A stretch of DNA of 38,359 bases. Source: an uncultured Alphaproteobacteria bacterium (GTDB lineage Bacteria; Pseudomonadota; Alphaproteobacteria; Rs-D84). Shown piece by piece: positions 16,189 to 25,484 of the stretch. The position numbers were made by a program, and so were the translations under genes. Under the pieces are notes generated by a model, which did not search any database, had not been told where the DNA came from, and saw only the letters and a list, made by a program, of their open reading frames with translations. The stretch covers positions 1-38,359 of the forward strand of contig CAJOGC010000008.1 in NCBI GenBank assembly GCA_905234185.1, given 5' to 3'. Each line of letters begins with the position of its first letter. Within the stretch, counting starts at the first letter, position 1.

Positions 16189-17007
16189 TTATTTATTTTT
16201 GTTTTGAATTTTTAATTTAGTAACCTTGCAGCCAAAAGACAAATCCATCAAGTATACATTTCTGAACACAGAATTAAATTTATGCTTTTGTAGTTTATCA
16301 GAAAAATGTACAAAGCCATTTTCTACCACAATTAACAAATCGCACTCATCGCAATTCTTTTTATAAGATTCAAATTTTTTGTTTTTACTATCTATTGTTT
16401 TTTGAACATCATCAAAAGGGTCCTCATCACATCTGCCCATATTGTTGACATGGTGCGATGTATGCGGTTCATGCATTAAGCTGCCATTAACAATAAATGT
16501 TTGTCCTTTCACATCCACCCACTTTTTCGTTATTCCCCATGCTTTTATTCCTTCTGATTCCAACGCGGTTATAAATGCCTCTTTTAATTCGTCGTCTGAT
16601 GCATTCAAATGATCAAATCCTGGATTATAACAAGCGTCTAAATGATCGGACCATTTTGGACTCCATTTTCTTGGATCATAAACATCTATCAATAGCGATA
16701 GTGGTATCCCTTTTTGTTTAAAGTACCCAACAACCTTTTTGGCGACTCTTTCCAACCGCATTGTCGCAGTATTTTTATCACTTTTATAAATAAAATTTAC
16801 GATTTCTAATCCAATCGTTGGCCGGTCAGGTACTTCAAATAAAAAATCTGGACATTCACAAGATTTTTTGGTTGTAATTCCATTGTCTTGCATCCATTTT
16901 TCACCAATTTTATGACGTGCGAACAATGCCAAATAAGTTGCCTCTGCGCCTTTTTTGGTATCATCTTGAATAATAAACTGGCCACCTTTGTGTACAAATT
17001 CTGTCAT
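16189..17007 (-). CDS. PD-(D/E)xK-like nuclease-fold protein, unknown role
   Basis: 272 residues. GAEATYLALF near 20-29 (helix with a conserved-type Glu), CPDFLFEV near 52-59 and IGLEIVNF near 65-72 give an E...PD...E-x-V arrangement, as in restriction-like nuclease folds; the usual Lys is replaced by Val70. The later stretch TIDSKNKKFESYKKNCDECD followed by LLIVVENG is also common near the end of such domains. No known family is recognised with confidence. The start MTEFVHKGG has GGAG 7 bp upstream. It lies 61 bp downstream of the HNH gene on the same strand with a hairpin between them. A defence or restriction role is inferred only. Confidence 0.7.
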   Translation of the reverse strand: MTEFVHKGGQFIIQDDTKKGAEATYLALFARHKIGEKWMQDNGITTKKSCECPDFLFEVPDRPTIGLEIVNFIYKSDKNTATMRLERVAKKVVGYFKQKGIPLSLLIDVYDPRKWSPKWSDHLDACYNPGFDHLNASDDELKEAFITALESEGIKAWGITKKWVDVKGQTFIVNGSLMHEPHTSHHVNNMGRCDEDPFDDVQKTIDSKNKKFESYKKNCDECDLLIVVENGFVHFSDKLQKHKFNSVFRNVYLMDLSFGCKVTKLKIQNKNK

Positions 17008-17029
17008 ATTTATCTCCGCAAACAACGAA

Positions 17030-17054
17030 AGACCCGACCAAAACGGCCGGATCT
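17030..17054 (-). terminator. Hairpin between HNH and the PD-(D/E)xK-like gene
   Basis: AGATCCGGCC and GGTCGGGTCT (minus strand) pair over 10 bp with two G-T pairs, around a 5-nt loop, then TTTC. It could be a weak terminator or an attenuator lowering expression of the downstream gene. Confidence 0.45.
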
Positions 17055-17068
17055 TTTCAGGTTAAAAT

Positions 17069-17392
17069 CTAGCCAATACGGTGTCTAGATTTTACATACG
17101 TATCACCAACTGAAGATACTGCTGTCCACCATATTGGAAAATCGTCACCTTTTGATACATTATTTTCCCATTGAAGTGGCTGTAAATTATCCAGGTTATC
17201 GCTACCGAATAACGATTCTGGTTTTACATGATCGATTTCCCATCCCCATCGAGAATCGCGATTGCCATACTCGGATTTTTTTATCCAAGCTCCAGCAATA
17301 TCTTGTCTCCATTCGGAGGGGTTGTATCCTGGAACAATTCTAGCCCTGTTCCAAACGGCTTCTTTTACATATTCGGAAAATTCTTTTGCCAT
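17069..17392 (-). CDS. HNH endonuclease, small
   Basis: 107 residues. A classic HNH core: WEIDHVKPESLFGSDNLDNL (about 51-70) followed by QPLQWENNVSKGD, with His55, Asn69 and Asn78 as the metal/catalytic set and Asp54 before the His. It begins MAKEFSEYVKEAVWNRARIV. Single-domain proteins of this type occur as stand-alone nucleases in islands and prophages. AAGGAAAGGAAA precedes the ATG. It shares a leader with a boxA-like element and probably heads a two-gene unit with the PD-(D/E)xK-like protein. Confidence 0.85.
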   Translation of the reverse strand: MAKEFSEYVKEAVWNRARIVPGYNPSEWRQDIAGAWIKKSEYGNRDSRWGWEIDHVKPESLFGSDNLDNLQPLQWENNVSKGDDFPIWWTAVSSVGDTYVKSRHRIG

Positions 17393-17441
17393 TTTCCTTT
17401 CCTTTTTGTACCCTCTTAACCCGCCTCTTGTTTACCCCGGG

Positions 17442-17456
17442 AAAGAGCAAGTTCGC
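17442..17456 (-). promoter_or_regulatory. boxA-like leader element before the HNH gene
   Basis: On the minus strand GCGAACTTGCTCTTT, 50 bp upstream of the HNH ATG. It is identical over 15 nt to 34113-34127, which lies in the leader of another gene in the same orientation. It contains TGCTCTTT, the core of the Nus-factor boxA (E. coli rrn TGCTCTTTAACA). Confidence 0.45.
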
Positions 17457-17459
17457 AAC

Positions 17460-17488
17460 TTGACATTTGTTTTAGGATCGTGTAAAAT
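17460..17488 (+). promoter_or_regulatory. Sigma70-type promoter of candidate sRNA
   Basis: TTGACA (17460-17465), 17-bp spacer, TAAAAT (17483-17488): a near-consensus promoter with no protein gene downstream on that strand. Confidence 0.7.
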
Positions 17489-17494
17489 GGCATT

Positions 17495-17568
17495 AGTTGA
17501 GGTTTACCTTTTACACAATGGGTAAATTCTGAAACCGTTGGGTTCAAGCCCAGCGGTTTTATTATTTT
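17495..17568 (+). ncRNA. Candidate small RNA of about 73 nt
   Basis: It starts about 7 nt after a near-consensus promoter and ends in a strong intrinsic terminator. Two hairpins are visible: TTTACC (17503-17508) with GGTAAA (17521-17526) around an 11-12 nt loop, then the terminator stem. The loop TTTTACACAATG is single-stranded and could be a target-pairing seed. An ATG overlapping the -10 opens a 12-codon frame but would not be in the transcript. It could be a regulatory RNA of the island or an RNA antitoxin; there is no match to a family I know. Confidence 0.55.
17532..17568 (+). terminator. Intrinsic terminator of the sRNA
   Basis: AAACCGTTGGG (17532-17542) pairs with CCCAGCGGTTT (17549-17559) over 11 bp with one G-T pair and a TTCAAG loop, then TTTATTATTTT. 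The U-tract is on the plus strand only, so it serves the plus-strand transcript rather than the convergent gene. Confidence 0.8.
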
Positions 17569-17570
17569 AT

Positions 17571-17918
17571 CTATGCTTCGTCCGTATTTTCTTGTTCCTT
17601 TTGTTCATCGGATGTTTTTAATCTGTACACCCCCTTTTTCCCTGGCACAGAAATTATCGGACAATCTTTATCTCGTCCCATGGCATATAATTTAGCCATA
17701 ATTGCGTTTTTTTTCTTTGGTTCATTATTTGTCCCCGCGGTAAATTTACGATAATACGCAACAGTTATATTATCCACGGTCAAATCGACCCCCGGTCCTG
17801 CCAACTTAAACAACTGAATAATTTGATCCGCATAATCATCCTGACGGAGCCCAGACCTTATAGCTTCTGGGATATCACCTATGTTATACGTATTAAAGAT
17901 GTCCATATTCGAGTTCAT
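17571..17918 (-). CDS. Hypothetical protein, possible winged helix
   Basis: 115 residues, unrecognised. Residues about 30-100 (ADQIIQLFKLAGPGVDLTVD to CPIISVPGKKGVYRLK) alternate helices with a closing beta-hairpin (ISVPGKKGVYRLK) like a wing, so a DNA-binding fold is plausible. The acidic Glu/Asp tail may be disordered. AGGAG 8 bp before the ATG supports this start. It converges on the candidate sRNA, ending 3 bp from its terminator. Confidence 0.65.
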   Translation of the reverse strand: MNSNMDIFNTYNIGDIPEAIRSGLRQDDYADQIIQLFKLAGPGVDLTVDNITVAYYRKFTAGTNNEPKKKNAIMAKLYAMGRDKDCPIISVPGKKGVYRLKTSDEQKEQENTDEA

Positions 17919-18539
17919 TTTGGCACTCCTTGGTTTATAAATCTAGAATCATTTTAGATTATCTTTGTAATATTGTCAAGAAAATTCTTATCATGTTTCT
18001 CTGTTTTTTGTTTTTATACTCAGTTTAGCCGCGACACACCACTCTTATGTCTATACAAAAACATATTTTACACAATAAAAAACAATCTGTCTATATCAAC
18101 TTGAAGACGCAATCTTCTCAATGCTAATATTATACCGTAAATTAGGTCCCGATAATAAATAAAAATTTTTAAATTCGCTTTTTGCGAGATTTTATATACG
18201 GCGCATACTGTTGTTTTGGGATTATTTTTACATACATAACGTACTAAAAAACATACCGAATTTTCAACACAAATTAACGGAAAAATTCGATTTTTATATC
18301 GATTTAATTTCTTAAAAATATATGTGCGTATGTGTACATACGGTATGTCAAAACCGCCATATTCACCAGGTCGAAACATCGCGAATTTGAGGCATTTTGG
18401 CACTATTTTCTATACATGTATGTTTGACTGAAATGTATGTTTATTTCATTTCTCAAATGAGAATTCATTTAAGTTATTGGGGATCACACGAAAAATGGTG
18501 TATGGAGATTGGTTTTTATATCTTCTATATATGTTCTTT

Positions 18540-18560
18540 AAAACATACATTTGACATACG
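18540..18560 (+). repeat. 21-bp direct repeat, right copy
   Basis: Identical to 11193-11213 (begins AAAACATACATTTGACAT). It lies 75 bp before the second tRNA-Asn core copy, whereas the left copy lies after the first one. Confidence 0.55.
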
Positions 18561-18634
18561 GGTTTTCATTATGTACCTAAAAAATCTTCGCAAACCTGCA
18601 GAAATCCGGCATTTTTTGACCCACCAGTTCATAA

Positions 18635-18651
18635 CTGTTAATCCGTATGTC
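18635..18651 (+). repeat. Second tRNA-Asn core copy (degenerate att)
   Basis: CTGTTAATCCGTATGTC, identical over 17 nt to 11057-11073 and equal to the tRNA-Asn anticodon loop plus the 3' side of its stem and variable loop. Neither the 5' half nor the T arm follows, so this is not a tRNA gene. It is a plausible crossover core left by another integration. Confidence 0.55.
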
Positions 18652-18978
18652 GGTGGGGGGCGAGTGCTTTTTCGTGGGGCATATGTGTAGTTTTTTTTGA
18701 GGGGGGGGGCAGAAATATGTTGATTTTTATGTGTCGTATGTGCACAATTGAAAAGCAATCGATTTGTGAGGGATGCTTGGTATGTACTATGCTATTGGGG
18801 CAGAAGGGCGGCGAACCGGATGAAAAACGCTAGTGGCTGCGGTGGTGACATTTGATTGGTGTAGTTGGGATGGTTGTCCTAAAATTAGGTTTGTTTTCTT
18901 GTTTTAATAGAAACTCTTGATTTGATTCTTATTATGTGATAGTGTTTGTTTCGGGTCGAAATAAACGGAGGGATTATT

Positions 18979-19230
18979 ATGACACATAATCAAATTTGGC
19001 ATGCAATTGACATGTTTGCACATGAACGAGGAATGTCTTGTTCGGGATTGGCGCGTAAATGCGGTCTGGATCCGACGACATTCAACAAGAGTAAACGGCT
19101 GTCAATATTCGGGCAAGAGCGGTGGCCGACAATGTCGTCGATAGCGAAAATACTGAACGGGACAAATGCGAAGCCGGACGATTTATTTAAATTCATCGGA
19201 CCCGATGATACGCAAAAAGACAAGGATTAA
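18979..19230 (+). CDS. HTH regulator resembling the N-terminal half of S24-type repressors
   Basis: 83 residues. The pattern NQIWHAIDMFAHERGMSCSG, LARKCGLDPTTFNKSKR, ERWPTMSSIAKILNGT is the DNA-binding domain of alphaproteobacterial S24/LexA-like repressors. The C-terminal peptidase domain is absent: the frame stops after DLFKFIGPDDTQKDKD. It may be a naturally short regulator or a truncated one. GGAGG 8 bp upstream supports the ATG, and a strong terminator follows, so it is probably expressed alone. It sits at the junction of island and core genome. Confidence 0.8.
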   Translation: MTHNQIWHAIDMFAHERGMSCSGLARKCGLDPTTFNKSKRLSIFGQERWPTMSSIAKILNGTNAKPDDLFKFIGPDDTQKDKD

Positions 19231-19254
19231 CGAAATATAAACATGGTGTCGTCA

Positions 19255-19292
19255 CCCCCTTTACCGTTTGGGTTAAGGGGGGGGCTTTGTTT
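19255..19292 (+). terminator. Intrinsic terminator after the HTH gene
   Basis: CCCCCTTTACC-gtttg-GGTTAAGGGGG with one mismatch, followed by a short G run and CTTTGTTTTT. Confidence 0.7.
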
Positions 19293-19437
19293 TTACAGCG
19301 AAAGAGATGCCAATGTATGGCGGTGAACATGTTAACGGCAATTGCAAAGAATTCGCATCGTGACTTTTCAATCTATTAACATAGTTGTGTTTTGATTCCT
19401 GTAATAAAAATCATATTTGTAATGTAGCATTTTGCCT

Positions 19438-20064
19438 ATGCGAATGGGCAATTTACTTTTAAAATCGATACCATATGTACTGTCAATCGCCGGCGGGGTG
19501 TTTGTTTTCGACTTTTCCCAAAAATATCTGCAAGACCCCAGTTGGATTGATTTAATGAACAATGTCGCGGCGTCGTTGCTGGCGATTCCGCTTGTGTTTT
19601 TGTTTTATGATTATTCGAACTATTTGGTGACGCGGCGTATGAACAAACATAATCATGCGAAATTAGTGAATATATTAGACGACTGTTTGCTTAAAATACT
19701 GGCGCAAATGAAAAATATTATCGGCCTGAAACGCATAGAAGTTCCGATGCAGGATATAAATCTGAACTATAAAAAACTGGATTTAAATCCGAAATATCTG
19801 CGTGCGATCAAAAATCAATTGGATAATTTAGAAGATATTCTTTACAAATCGGACAAAATTTCCGTGCTGGACCCGCAGCATACCCAGATTCTGTCGTTCG
19901 TGGCCCAGGAAATAAATCAGATTCTGAACGAATGCAAATATAATAATTCCATGCGCGAAATTGCGCGTTATATTGAAACGACTTTATCTATTATTGACGA
20001 TTGGTTCTATGCCACCGGATATGCCGCCCGCAGAAAAAGCCACACAAAAAAGCCGCGGGAATAG
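19438..20064 (+). CDS. Hypothetical membrane-anchored protein
   Basis: About 208 residues. Two hydrophobic segments are near the N-terminus (IPYVLSIAGGVFVFDF, about 11-26, and VAASLLAIPLVFLFYDY, about 43-59), then a mostly helical cytosolic part rich in Asn, Lys and Leu. No family recognised. The ATG is not preceded by a clear Shine-Dalgarno; a TTG two codons earlier and an ATG two codons later are alternatives. Upstream of fabI on the same strand, separated by the fabI promoter. Confidence 0.6.
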   Translation: MRMGNLLLKSIPYVLSIAGGVFVFDFSQKYLQDPSWIDLMNNVAASLLAIPLVFLFYDYSNYLVTRRMNKHNHAKLVNILDDCLLKILAQMKNIIGLKRIEVPMQDINLNYKKLDLNPKYLRAIKNQLDNLEDILYKSDKISVLDPQHTQILSFVAQEINQILNECKYNNSMREIARYIETTLSIIDDWFYATGYAARRKSHTKKPRE

Positions 20065-20081
20065 GGGGGATTTTTATTATC

Positions 20082-20110
20082 TTGCTTATCATATGTGGCG
20101 GTGCTATGAT
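20082..20110 (+). promoter_or_regulatory. fabI-ligA promoter
   Basis: TTGCTT (20082-20087), 17-bp spacer, TATGAT (20105-20110), with a GTGC extension before the -10 that is also present before rne. Confidence 0.6.
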
Positions 20111-20138
20111 TTTATCGTAAAGCCAAAAGGATTAAGTT

Positions 20139-20954
20139 ATGTTGTTAAAGGGCAAAAAGATTTTAATTACCGGGGTTGCAAACGATTGGTCTATGGCGTG
20201 GGCAATTGCCCAGCGCGCGCATGCCGAGGGGGCGGAGATTGCGATGCCGTATGGACACCCAAATGTTGAAAAACGTGTGCGCCCATTGGCGGAAAAAATC
20301 GGTGCAAAGTTTGTCACCGAGTGTAATGTGCAAAACGATGAACAAATGGATGCGCTGTTTGATGCAATCAAACGCGAATGGGGCCATTTGGACGGCGTTT
20401 TGCACGCGATTGCGTTTTCGGATAAAAATGAATTAACGGGGCGCTATGCCGACACAACACGCGAAAACTTTAAGAATACGATGGACATTTCGGTCTTTTC
20501 TTTGGTTGATTTGACGCGTCGTGCGGCGCCACTGATGACGGACGGTGGTTCGGTTGTTGCATTGACATACTATGGTGGGGAAAAGTCTGTGCCGAATTAC
20601 AATGTTATGGGTGTTGCGAAATCTGCGCTGGAAAGTTCGGTGCGGTATTTGGCGGCCGACCTGGGGCGTGATAAAATTCGTGTGAATGCAATCTCGGCGG
20701 GTCCGATTTTGACACTGGCATCATCTGCGGTTGGTGGAATGAAGGGGTTATTACGCCTGAACGCGGAACAGACACCGTTGCGTCGCAATATGACATTGGA
20801 CGATGTTTCGGGGGCGGCACTGTATTTGTTCAGTGATTTATCATCGGGGGTCACCGGCGAAACACACCATGTTGATTGCGGTTATAATTCCACCGGCATG
20901 ATTCCGAATGAATTGAAAGAAATATTGCTGAAAAAACTGGACGAAGATAAATAA
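20139..20954 (+). CDS. fabI: Enoyl-[acyl-carrier-protein] reductase (NADH) FabI
   Basis: 271 residues. Short-chain dehydrogenase fold with the FabI-type nucleotide site GVANDWSMAWAIA (12-24). The catalytic Tyr-x6-Lys is YNVMGVAK (Tyr154, Lys161), with Tyr144/145 nearby, and GPILTLASS (about 188-196) is the substrate-loop motif. It catalyses the last step of each fatty acid elongation cycle. HAIAFSDKNELTGRYADTTR is the alphaproteobacterial form. Ala92 stands where E. coli has Gly93, a position linked to triclosan and diazaborine resistance, and a Leu replaces the usual Lys/Arg in GPI(R/K)TL. AAAGGA precedes the ATG; ligA starts 3 bp after the stop. Confidence 0.96.
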   Translation: MLLKGKKILITGVANDWSMAWAIAQRAHAEGAEIAMPYGHPNVEKRVRPLAEKIGAKFVTECNVQNDEQMDALFDAIKREWGHLDGVLHAIAFSDKNELTGRYADTTRENFKNTMDISVFSLVDLTRRAAPLMTDGGSVVALTYYGGEKSVPNYNVMGVAKSALESSVRYLAADLGRDKIRVNAISAGPILTLASSAVGGMKGLLRLNAEQTPLRRNMTLDDVSGAALYLFSDLSSGVTGETHHVDCGYNSTGMIPNELKEILLKKLDEDK

Positions 20955-22964
<2,010 letters not shown>

Positions 22965-22971
22965 TCACATT

Positions 22972-23042
22972 TGTCATTCCTGCGTTTGTCATTCCGGGCG
23001 AGCATTGCGAGGGAACGGAACAGGAATAGGGGCTATAAAATT
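22972..23042 (+). repeat. Dispersed repeat, TGTCATTCC family
   Basis: TGTCATTCCTGCG...GGAATAGGGGCTATAAAAT, sharing both ends with 37327-37364 (TGTCATTCCTGCGACGGCAG...GGAATAGGGTCTATAAAAT). Here the middle is longer and contains a second TGTCATTCC. REP-like intergenic element. Confidence 0.6.
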
Positions 23043-23121
23043 ACGATATTAGTTTTTGTCACGAATAATTTTTTTATCAAAAAATATAAATGTTTTTGTT
23101 TTGCTGATATGGTAATTTTTG

Positions 23122-23171
23122 GTGGGCTTACGCCCACACTGCCAATACCCTATCCCCGCCTTCGCGGGGAT
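23122..23171. repeat. Two REP-like hairpins between ligA and bamA
   Basis: GTGGGC-ttac-GCCCAC (23122-23137) and ATCCCCGC-cttc-GCGGGGAT (23152-23171). No long T run follows either, so they may not be classical terminators, although they sit between convergent genes. Confidence 0.55.
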
Positions 23172-23221
23172 GACAGAAAAATCGGGGTTAATAAAATAAA
23201 AACACTCTGTTGACGTGTTTG

Positions 23222-25483
23222 TTAAAACTGTGTTTCAAACGACAACAGGAACCGGCGTTCACGGTCATACTTGTTCATCTTTAATGGCCAGCCCCAACTG
23301 AAATTCATTGGGCCCATCGGGGTATTCCAATAAACACCAAAACCCGCCGATGTTCGCCAGTCTTCGTCGATAAGATTTGGACGACCCGCAAAAGTATATT
23401 CGGCCGCGGGTGGTTTGCCCAAAATACCATAGTCCATAAATACAAAACCCTTTACTTGATACTCATCTGGGATAAACACCGGGAAGTTTAATTGGGTGGA
23501 ACCATTGATTTTCCACAATCCGCCCAATGAATATGAACGATAATACCAATTGCGTGAACCAATACCGGCAATATCAAATCCACGCAATGTTTCACCACCC
23601 AAGAAATAGCGATAGACACGCGATATATAATCATCACCAAGTGACTGAATATAACCGGCGTCCAACGACGTTTTCAATTGCCACCGGTCATCCAGGAATT
23701 TTACCATTGCTGTAATATCACCGGAATAGCGCATGTATGTTTCTGTGCCACCAAATCCAGTATATGCGATGCCCAGGTTGCCCACAACACCGGTATGTGT
23801 GTTTTGCTGGAAATTCGTGTTCAGATTATAGTATCTGAAATTGGTGCCCAATGTGTAAAGGTTCGCGTCACTCCACCCGCCGGCTTGCAGGTCATAGTTT
23901 TGGTCAAATGATGCAGACAATCGCACCGTTTGTGACCAATGGTCGGTCAATTTCCATCCCATGCGTCCCGCAACGGTTAAACTATCACGGTCATATCCAA
24001 ATGAACCCAACGACGAATAATTATACATTGTGTATGAAATATCAAACCCCGCCGACAACTGACGATTAAACAAAAATGGTTCGGTAAAACTGAACAATGC
24101 TTGTTTTTGATATTGTGCGATTGAACCGCGCAATTGAACAATTTGACCACGACCCATAAAATTGTTTTCCGTAATTCCGGCATCAACCATGAACCCGTTG
24201 ATATTGGACCAACCAAAACCGCCCGATAATTCGCCCGTTGGTTGTTCTTCGACCCGCACATCTAAATTCATCATGTTTGCATCCGCGATGCGTGTCGGGG
24301 TCATTTGTACATCCTTGAAATAGCGTGTCCGCATCAGGTTTTGACGGCCTTCCTCGATTGTCTGTAATGAAAACGGATCGCCTTCACGCATGGGCAACAT
24401 TTGTTCGATTACGGAATCAAAAGTGCGGACATTGCCCAAGATGTTAATACTGTTCAGATATATGCGGTTTGTTTTTTGTATCTTGTATGTTATATCAACC
24501 GTCCGTTCGGCGTCATTTTTAGTCGGCACCGGTTCAACATTGATAAATGCATATCCGTAATCGGCAACCGCACCACGCAGGGCGGAAATTGTTGCATCAA
24601 TTTCGGACGCATTGTATGTGTCACGCGATTTTGTTTTCAGAACTTTTTTCAACGCGCGTTCGGGAACATCCGGGAAAGGATTGTCAATTTTTATGTCGCC
24701 GAATTTATATTTTTCACCTTCGTCCACTGTGAATACAACCGAATAGTATTGACGGTCGGGGGTAAAGGTGCCAGCGATATTTTTAACATTAAAATCGGCA
24801 TAACCGTTGTTCAGATAAAACTGGCGCAGCATTTGACCATCGTATTGTATGCGATCTTCGTCAAACACATCGAATTGTGTCATGAAACGCCACCATGCGT
24901 GTTCGCGCGACAGTATTTCGCCACGCAGTGTTCGGTCGCTGAATTTCTTGTTCCCTTCGAAATCGATATCGGTGATATATGTCGGATGACCTTCGCTAAT
25001 TTCATAGACCACATTGACGCGGTTGTCCGACAGTTCGATTTTTTTAGGGTCAATCTTGGTTCCGAAAAATCCCTTGCGTTGGTATATCGTTAACATGCGT
25101 TGGACATCGGCACCGATGGTTGATTCATCGTATGCGGCGCGTTCTTTCAGGCGAATTTCTTTCTTTAAATCGTCGGTGGAAATCTCATCATTACCTTCGA
25201 CCGTCACCATATTTACAACCGGTGATTCATCCAACTTGATTTTCAATACATTGCCGGACATTTTAACATCAACACGACCAAAGTATCCGCTTTCCTGTAA
25301 TTTTTTTGCGATTTGATTTGTGCGTTCCGTACCGACATTGTCGCCAACTTTAACGCCCGCCAAAATGCGCACAGATTCCGCATCCATACGCTGATTCCCG
25401 GTCACTTCTATGCGCGAAACGGTTGCCGCGTGCAACATCGGTGACACAATTACTAATAACAGAGCAAACAAATATTTCTTCAT
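23222..25483 (-). CDS. bamA: Outer membrane protein assembly factor BamA
   Basis: 753 residues. Signal peptide MKKYLFALLLVIVSPMLHA, then five POTRA domains (about 20-415), each with the typical V..N..(F/Y)...D pattern. A 16-stranded Omp85 barrel follows, with GGETLRGFDIAGIGSRN (the (V/L)RG(F/Y) loop-6 motif) and a C-terminal Phe (LLSFETQF). Essential for inserting beta-barrel proteins. The ATG lies one base after the rseP stop; a TTG four codons earlier overlaps rseP and is less likely. Last gene of the frr-uppS-cdsA-rseP-bamA run, the usual alphaproteobacterial order. Confidence 0.96.
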   Translation of the reverse strand: MKKYLFALLLVIVSPMLHAATVSRIEVTGNQRMDAESVRILAGVKVGDNVGTERTNQIAKKLQESGYFGRVDVKMSGNVLKIKLDESPVVNMVTVEGNDEISTDDLKKEIRLKERAAYDESTIGADVQRMLTIYQRKGFFGTKIDPKKIELSDNRVNVVYEISEGHPTYITDIDFEGNKKFSDRTLRGEILSREHAWWRFMTQFDVFDEDRIQYDGQMLRQFYLNNGYADFNVKNIAGTFTPDRQYYSVVFTVDEGEKYKFGDIKIDNPFPDVPERALKKVLKTKSRDTYNASEIDATISALRGAVADYGYAFINVEPVPTKNDAERTVDITYKIQKTNRIYLNSINILGNVRTFDSVIEQMLPMREGDPFSLQTIEEGRQNLMRTRYFKDVQMTPTRIADANMMNLDVRVEEQPTGELSGGFGWSNINGFMVDAGITENNFMGRGQIVQLRGSIAQYQKQALFSFTEPFLFNRQLSAGFDISYTMYNYSSLGSFGYDRDSLTVAGRMGWKLTDHWSQTVRLSASFDQNYDLQAGGWSDANLYTLGTNFRYYNLNTNFQQNTHTGVVGNLGIAYTGFGGTETYMRYSGDITAMVKFLDDRWQLKTSLDAGYIQSLGDDYISRVYRYFLGGETLRGFDIAGIGSRNWYYRSYSLGGLWKINGSTQLNFPVFIPDEYQVKGFVFMDYGILGKPPAAEYTFAGRPNLIDEDWRTSAGFGVYWNTPMGPMNFSWGWPLKMNKYDRERRFLLSFETQF

Positions 25484-25484
25484 T

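Larger units (their letters stand above)
17919..18978. other. Gene-poor island boundary
   Basis: No supported gene. It contains GCGACACACCACT at about 18034 (similar to 11295), a palindrome-rich stretch CGTATGTGTACATACGGTATG (from 18328) with TTGACATAC inverted, two ATGTATGTTT words (18418-18441), the right copy of the 21-bp repeat (18540-18560), the second tRNA-Asn core copy (18635-18651) and long G runs (about 18653-18709). Together these look like remnants of attachment-site arms. Confidence 0.5.

Noticed and set aside
18068..18403. 111-codon minus-strand frame in the island boundary
   Set aside because: Lies across palindromic, AT-rich DNA; no Shine-Dalgarno; composition unlike the real genes nearby.
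24401..25093. 230-codon frame antisense to bamA
   Set aside because: Shadow of the bamA coding frame; no ribosome-binding site or recognisable domain.
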